DNA of 8,679 nt from Opitutaceae bacterium (GTDB lineage Bacteria; Verrucomicrobiota; Verrucomicrobiae; Opitutales; Opitutaceae): NCBI GenBank assembly GCA_031266495.1, contig JAISAX010000200.1, positions 1-8,679 of the forward strand, in the 5' to 3' direction. The translations under genes and the position numbers were made by a program. Below the pieces are notes generated by a model. That model had not been told where the DNA came from, searched no databases, and saw nothing but the letters and a program-made list of their open reading frames with translations. The first letter of the stretch is position 1. Each line of letters opens with the position of its first letter. Of the stretch, positions 5,365 to 8,679 are shown piece after piece.

Positions 5365-7740
5365 ATGGCTGCACGCACCGTAACGCTCGAATACAACGAC
5401 AAGATCGTCCGCCAGTTCATGCTGGCCGGCATCCTCTGGGGAGCCGTCGGCATGCTTGCCGGCGTCCTCGTCGCCTCGCAGCTCAACTTCTGGCAGATGA
5501 ACGGGAAGTTTTTCGAATGGATCACCTTTGGCGGCTTCAGGGCCGACGGCGTCCAGTACCTGACGTTCGGTCGCCTGCGCCCGCTGCATACCAACGCCAT
5601 CATTTTCGCCTTTGTCGGCAACATGATGTTTGCCGGCATCTATTACTCCACGCAGCGCCTCGTGAAGGCGCGTCTGGCCAGCGACGCGCTCTCCGCCATC
5701 CACATGTGGGGCTGGCAACTCATCATCGTGGCGGCGGCCATCACGCTCCCCGCGGGGTTCACGCGCGGCAAGGAGTACGCCGAACTCATCTGGCCGATCA
5801 ACATCGGCGTCGTTTTCATCTGGGTCGTCTTCGCGGTGAATTTTTTCCGGACGCTCGCCCGCCGCAACGAACCCGGCCTCTACGTCGCCATCTGGTTCTA
5901 CATCGCGACGATCATCACCGTGGCGATGCTCTACATCGTCAATCACCTCTCGCTGCCCACCTCGTTCCTGCACAGTTACCCGGTGTTCGGCGGCGTGCAG
6001 GACGGCCTCGTGCAATGGTGGTACGGACACAACGCCGTGGCGTTTTTCCTCACCACGCCGATCCTCGGCATCATGTACTACTTCGTGCCGAAGGCGGCGG
6101 AGCGACCCGTGTACAGCTACAAGCTTTCCGTCATCCACTTCTGGTCGCTCGTCTTCGTGTACATCTGGGCCGGGCCGCACCACCTGCTCAACACCGCGCT
6201 CCCCGGCTGGTTGCAGGCGCTCGGCATGACCTTTTCCCTCATGCTCTGGGCGCCCTCATGGGGCGGCATGCTCAACGGCCTGCTCACCCTGCGCGGCGCA
6301 TGGGACAAACTCCGCACCGATCCCGTCCTGAAATTTTTCGCCGCCGGCGTCACCTTCTACGGCATGGCCACCTTCGAAGGGCCGCTCCTCTCGATCAAGC
6401 CGGTCAACGCCCTCGGCCATTACACCGACTGGATCATCGGCCACGTCCACGCCGGCGCGCTCGGCTGGAACGGCTTCATGGCCGCCGGCATTTTTTATTG
6501 GCTCGCCCCGCGCCTCTGGAACCGCCCCCTCCACTCGCAATCCCTCGCCAACCTCCATTTCTGGCTCGGGACGGTCGGCATCCTCCTCTACGTCGCCGCC
6601 ATGTGGACCAGCGGCATCACCCAAGGCCTGATGCTCAACGCCACCACCGACAACGGCACGATCCTCGCCCACCCCAACTTCGTCGAGACGCTCAACACAA
6701 TCCGCCCCATGATGCTCTTCCGGCTCGTCGGCGGCGGCCTCTACCTCGCCGGCTGGGTGCTTCTCATGTACAACATCGGGCGCACCGTCTGGCGCGCCAC
6801 CCCCGTCAACGGCACCATCCGGGTGTTTGTCGAGGACAAGCCCGCCGACCGCCTCGGCGTGGCCGGCACGCTGCTCAATCCGCCCGTCCTCTTCTCCGTC
6901 CTCGGCGCGCTCTTCGCCTGCGTGTGGATGTTTGGCGGCGACCTCCTCAAACTCGCCGGCCTCTTCGGCACCATCCTCTGCGTAATCCTCGCGTGGATGC
7001 ACTTCGAGACACGCGGCGGCAAGTGGGCGGCGTGGTACGACAAACTCCTCGTCCACGCCACGCCCTTCACCGTGCTCACCTTCCTTGCCGTCGCCGCCGG
7101 CGGCATGATCCAGATCGTGCCCACCGTCATCGCCAGCCGCGCGCAAAACGTCGAGGACCGCCTGCAAGTCCCGTACACCCCGCTCGAACTCGCCGGGCGC
7201 GACATCTACGTGCGCGAAGGCTGCTACAACTGCCACTCGCAGATGATCCGCACGCTCGTGCCCGACATCATGCGCTACGGCCGCGCCGGCGTGAACGACG
7301 ATTATTCCCGCCTCGGCGAATCCATCCACGATCATCCCTACCAGTGGGGCTCCAAACGCACCGGCCCCGACCTCGCCCGCGTCGGCGGCAAGTACACCGA
7401 CGACTGGCATTACAACCACATGCGCGACCCCCGCATGTCACCCGGCTCCAACATGCCCGCCTACCCGTGGCTCTTCGACCAGGTCACCGACACCGCCGCG
7501 CTCCCGCGCAAAATCAACGTGCAACGCCAGACCGGCGTGCCCTTCCCCGAATGGAGCGAGGAGGAAATCGCCGCGCAGATCAAAAAACAGGAGGCCGAAA
7601 TGGCGGACCGCCTCAAGGCCAAGGGACTCTACACGCAACCCGACCGCGAGATTGTGGCGCTCATTGCCTACCTCCAGAAGCTCGGCACCTACGAAACCGT
7701 CAAGCCTGCCGCGCCCGCCGCCCGGTCCGTCATTCCGTGA
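5365..7740 (+). CDS. ccoNO: cbb3-type cytochrome c oxidase, fused subunits I and II (CcoN-CcoO)
   Basis: This 791-residue membrane protein is the catalytic core of a high-affinity terminal oxidase. Residues 1 to about 485 are CcoN. The low-spin haem b ligands are His75 (LRPLHTNAIIF) and His362. CuB ligands are His222 (WWYGHNAV), His272 and His273 (GPHHLL), with Tyr266 as the expected His-Tyr crosslink. Haem b3 is bound by His360 (IIGHVHAG), and Glu338 (TFEGP) is kept. All sit 15 positions after the Pseudomonas stutzeri numbering as I recall it. Residues about 490-560 hold two extra helices. From about 560 CcoO begins: a membrane anchor (LTFLAVAAGGMIQIVP), then haem c motif CYNCH (620-624) and probable Met697 ligand (MPAYPWL). 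ATG-5365 has no Shine-Dalgarno. Everything needed for catalysis is present, and the fusion is in frame. Confidence 0.97.
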   Translation: MAARTVTLEYNDKIVRQFMLAGILWGAVGMLAGVLVASQLNFWQMNGKFFEWITFGGFRADGVQYLTFGRLRPLHTNAIIFAFVGNMMFAGIYYSTQRLVKARLASDALSAIHMWGWQLIIVAAAITLPAGFTRGKEYAELIWPINIGVVFIWVVFAVNFFRTLARRNEPGLYVAIWFYIATIITVAMLYIVNHLSLPTSFLHSYPVFGGVQDGLVQWWYGHNAVAFFLTTPILGIMYYFVPKAAERPVYSYKLSVIHFWSLVFVYIWAGPHHLLNTALPGWLQALGMTFSLMLWAPSWGGMLNGLLTLRGAWDKLRTDPVLKFFAAGVTFYGMATFEGPLLSIKPVNALGHYTDWIIGHVHAGALGWNGFMAAGIFYWLAPRLWNRPLHSQSLANLHFWLGTVGILLYVAAMWTSGITQGLMLNATTDNGTILAHPNFVETLNTIRPMMLFRLVGGGLYLAGWVLLMYNIGRTVWRATPVNGTIRVFVEDKPADRLGVAGTLLNPPVLFSVLGALFACVWMFGGDLLKLAGLFGTILCVILAWMHFETRGGKWAAWYDKLLVHATPFTVLTFLAVAAGGMIQIVPTVIASRAQNVEDRLQVPYTPLELAGRDIYVREGCYNCHSQMIRTLVPDIMRYGRAGVNDDYSRLGESIHDHPYQWGSKRTGPDLARVGGKYTDDWHYNHMRDPRMSPGSNMPAYPWLFDQVTDTAALPRKINVQRQTGVPFPEWSEEEIAAQIKKQEAEMADRLKAKGLYTQPDREIVALIAYLQKLGTYETVKPAAPAARSVIP

Positions 7741-7763
7741 TGCGCCCGCAGCGCAGAAACGCT

Positions 7764-7798
7764 GAAATCTAAGATCTAAAATCTGAAATCTGAAATTC
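7764..7798. repeat. Five-copy degenerate 7-bp tandem repeat between ccoNO and ccoQ
   Basis: The units are GAAATCT, AAGATCT, AAAATCT, GAAATCT and GAAATTC, an AT-rich island in the GC-rich operon. It starts 23 bp after the ccoNO stop and ends 40 bp before ccoQ. The same heptad family in opposite orientation follows ccoP at the window end. Confidence 0.8.
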
Positions 7799-7838
7799 CA
7801 CACACTCACCGCCACCCGCCATCCCCTCCTTCATTCCC

Positions 7839-7997
7839 ATGTTTCGCCGCCTTGTCATCGAAAACCGGATCAGCTTCCTCACGGTGATCGCCTTCATTGT
7901 GGCGCTCTCGATCTACGTGCCCATCACCCTGCGCGCGCTGCGTATGACCCGCGCCAGGACCGACCACCTTGCCAACCTCCCGCTCGATGACGACTGA
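7839..7997 (+). CDS. ccoQ: CcoQ-like small subunit of cbb3 oxidase
   Basis: This 52-residue protein is easily missed because of its size. It has one membrane helix at about residues 11-31 (ISFLTVIAFIVALSIYVPIT), then a basic stretch (LRALRMTRARTDH), ending in LANLPLDDD. The short helix plus acidic PLDDD-type ending is typical of CcoQ, which stabilises the interaction of CcoP with the core. Its place between ccoNO and ccoP is the canonical operon position. ATG-7839 is the only good start, and no Shine-Dalgarno precedes it. CcoQ sequences are poorly conserved, so the call rests largely on context. Confidence 0.85.
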   Translation: MFRRLVIENRISFLTVIAFIVALSIYVPITLRALRMTRARTDHLANLPLDDD

Positions 7998-8058
7998 CCG
8001 CAGGGACGTCGCTACAAAAAACCGGACCCCCGACGACCTTCGACCCACAACCTTGCCC

Positions 8059-8649
8059 ATGAGCCACGATCACTCATCCGCCACCACCTCCTCCGCCGCC
8101 GGGCCGCAGACCGAACCGCCACCACCCGGCCAACTCGACGGCCCCATCCGCCACCACGTTTACGATGGCATCGCCGAGTACGACAAACGCCTCCCCAACT
8201 GGTGGCTGCTCACCTTTTATGGAGCCATCGTCTTCGCCATCCTCTACTGGATGGCCACGCAACATTTCAGCGACCTGACCGACGGCCAGCGCGTCACCAC
8301 GGCCATGCAGCAGATCGAAGCCGTGCGCCTCTCCACCGGCTCCGCCCGGCTCGATGACGACGCGCTCTGGAAAATGAGCCGCAACCCCGCCTTCGTCCAG
8401 GCGGGCGAGAACCTCTTCAAGGCCAACTGTGTCGCCTGCCACGGCGTCGACCTCAAGGGCGGCATCGGCGTCAACCTCATCGACGACGAATGGCTCCACG
8501 GCGGCAAACCCACCGAAGTCGTCCACACCATCACCAACGGCGTGATTGAAAAAGGCATGCAGGCGTGGGGCCCCGTTCTCGGCCCGCAAAAAATCGCCGA
8601 AGCCGCCGCCTTCATCATGTCGCACCACAAGGAACCCGGACAGCAGTAG
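8059..8649 (+). CDS. ccoP: cbb3-type cytochrome c oxidase subunit III, mono-haem CcoP
   Basis: This 196-residue protein starts with a Pro/Ser-rich cytoplasmic stretch, then the FixP/CcoP N-terminal signature (HHVYDGIAEYDKRLPNWWLL) leading into a helix at about 47-64. After a spacer comes one cytochrome c domain: CVACH at 124-128 and a probable Met167 axial ligand (EKGMQAWGPVLG). It passes electrons from soluble cytochrome c to CcoO. CcoP in proteobacteria is near 300 residues with two CxxCH motifs; only one is present here, and the stop at 8647-8649 lies at a natural domain end (FIMSHHKEP), so this does not look like truncation. ATG-8059 (MSHDHSS) was preferred over an upstream frame extension from 7969 that would overlap ccoQ. 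It completes the ccoNO-Q-P set. Confidence 0.93.
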   Translation: MSHDHSSATTSSAAGPQTEPPPPGQLDGPIRHHVYDGIAEYDKRLPNWWLLTFYGAIVFAILYWMATQHFSDLTDGQRVTTAMQQIEAVRLSTGSARLDDDALWKMSRNPAFVQAGENLFKANCVACHGVDLKGGIGVNLIDDEWLHGGKPTEVVHTITNGVIEKGMQAWGPVLGPQKIAEAAAFIMSHHKEPGQQ

Positions 8650-8652
8650 AAA

Positions 8653-8679
8653 TTTTCGATTTTGGATTCCCGATTTTCG
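8653..8679. repeat. Degenerate 7-bp tandem repeat after ccoP, cut by window edge
   Basis: The units are TTTTCGA, TTTTGGA, TTCCCGA and TTTTCG, starting 3 bp after the ccoP stop and running off the window. Reverse-complemented, the unit resembles the heptads at 7764-7798. What follows is not visible. Confidence 0.7.

Noticed and set aside
4588..6183. Long minus-strand open frame (531 codons) across ccoS and ccoN
   Set aside because: Arg/Gly/Asp-rich antisense frame opposite well-conserved CcoN. It is a GC-rich shadow with no recognisable domain.
6256..7419. Long minus-strand open frame (387 codons) opposite CcoN/CcoO
   Set aside because: Antisense of conserved haem-binding and membrane segments, with low-complexity Gly/Glu/Val/Ala composition.
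5517..7772. Plus-strand 751-codon frame overlapping ccoNO
   Set aside because: A +1-type shadow, extremely Arg/His/Pro-rich, with no domain. The ccoNO frame explains the region completely.

Overview
The window is about 8.7 kb of GC-rich bacterial DNA. Its most informative part is a cbb3-type cytochrome c oxidase operon at the right end, with CcoN and CcoO fused into one polypeptide. Such fusions are known from Bacteroidetes and some Verrucomicrobia. Together with the GntR-HTH/periplasmic-binding-like regulator, the composition and the near absence of Shine-Dalgarno sequences, this suggests a Verrucomicrobia relative, perhaps Opitutaceae. That placement is inference, not something the sequence proves.

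Layout. Bases 1-799 (minus strand) hold most of a GntR-family regulator whose C-terminus lies off the left edge. Its likely 5' end is interrupted by a run of 15 C that puts the only upstream ATG out of frame, and a perfect 14-bp palindrome lies further upstream. Bases 930-1074 are AT-rich and non-coding. Bases 1075-2417 are a graveyard of two genes: a fragment of a Ski2-like/DUF3516 helicase with a frameshift and an internal deletion, joined directly to an aldose 1-epimerase that has lost its N-terminus and has two frameshifts. Next come a short EamA transporter (2580-3011), a C11 run, and an intact Phd/VapC-type toxin-antitoxin pair with an ATGA overlap (3112-3779).

Bases 3780-4207 contain no gene I can support. 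They hold a 164-bp inverted repeat (perfect 28-bp outer arms) and a further hairpin. Bases 4208-4660 (minus) encode a Cys-containing protein I do not recognise. From 4825 to the right end the plus strand reads ccoS-like, ccoNO, ccoQ and ccoP. Their products would form a high-affinity terminal oxidase in the cytoplasmic membrane: CcoN reduces O2, the CcoO and CcoP haems c feed it electrons, CcoQ is the small stabilising subunit, and CcoS is an assembly factor. Heptad AT-rich repeats sit before ccoQ and after ccoP in opposite orientations.

I see no tRNA, rRNA, CRISPR array, transposase or origin. I do not see a wholly new system. The most unusual items are the C15 tract in the regulator, the long intergenic inverted repeat, and the Cys/His-rich tail on the CcoS-like protein.
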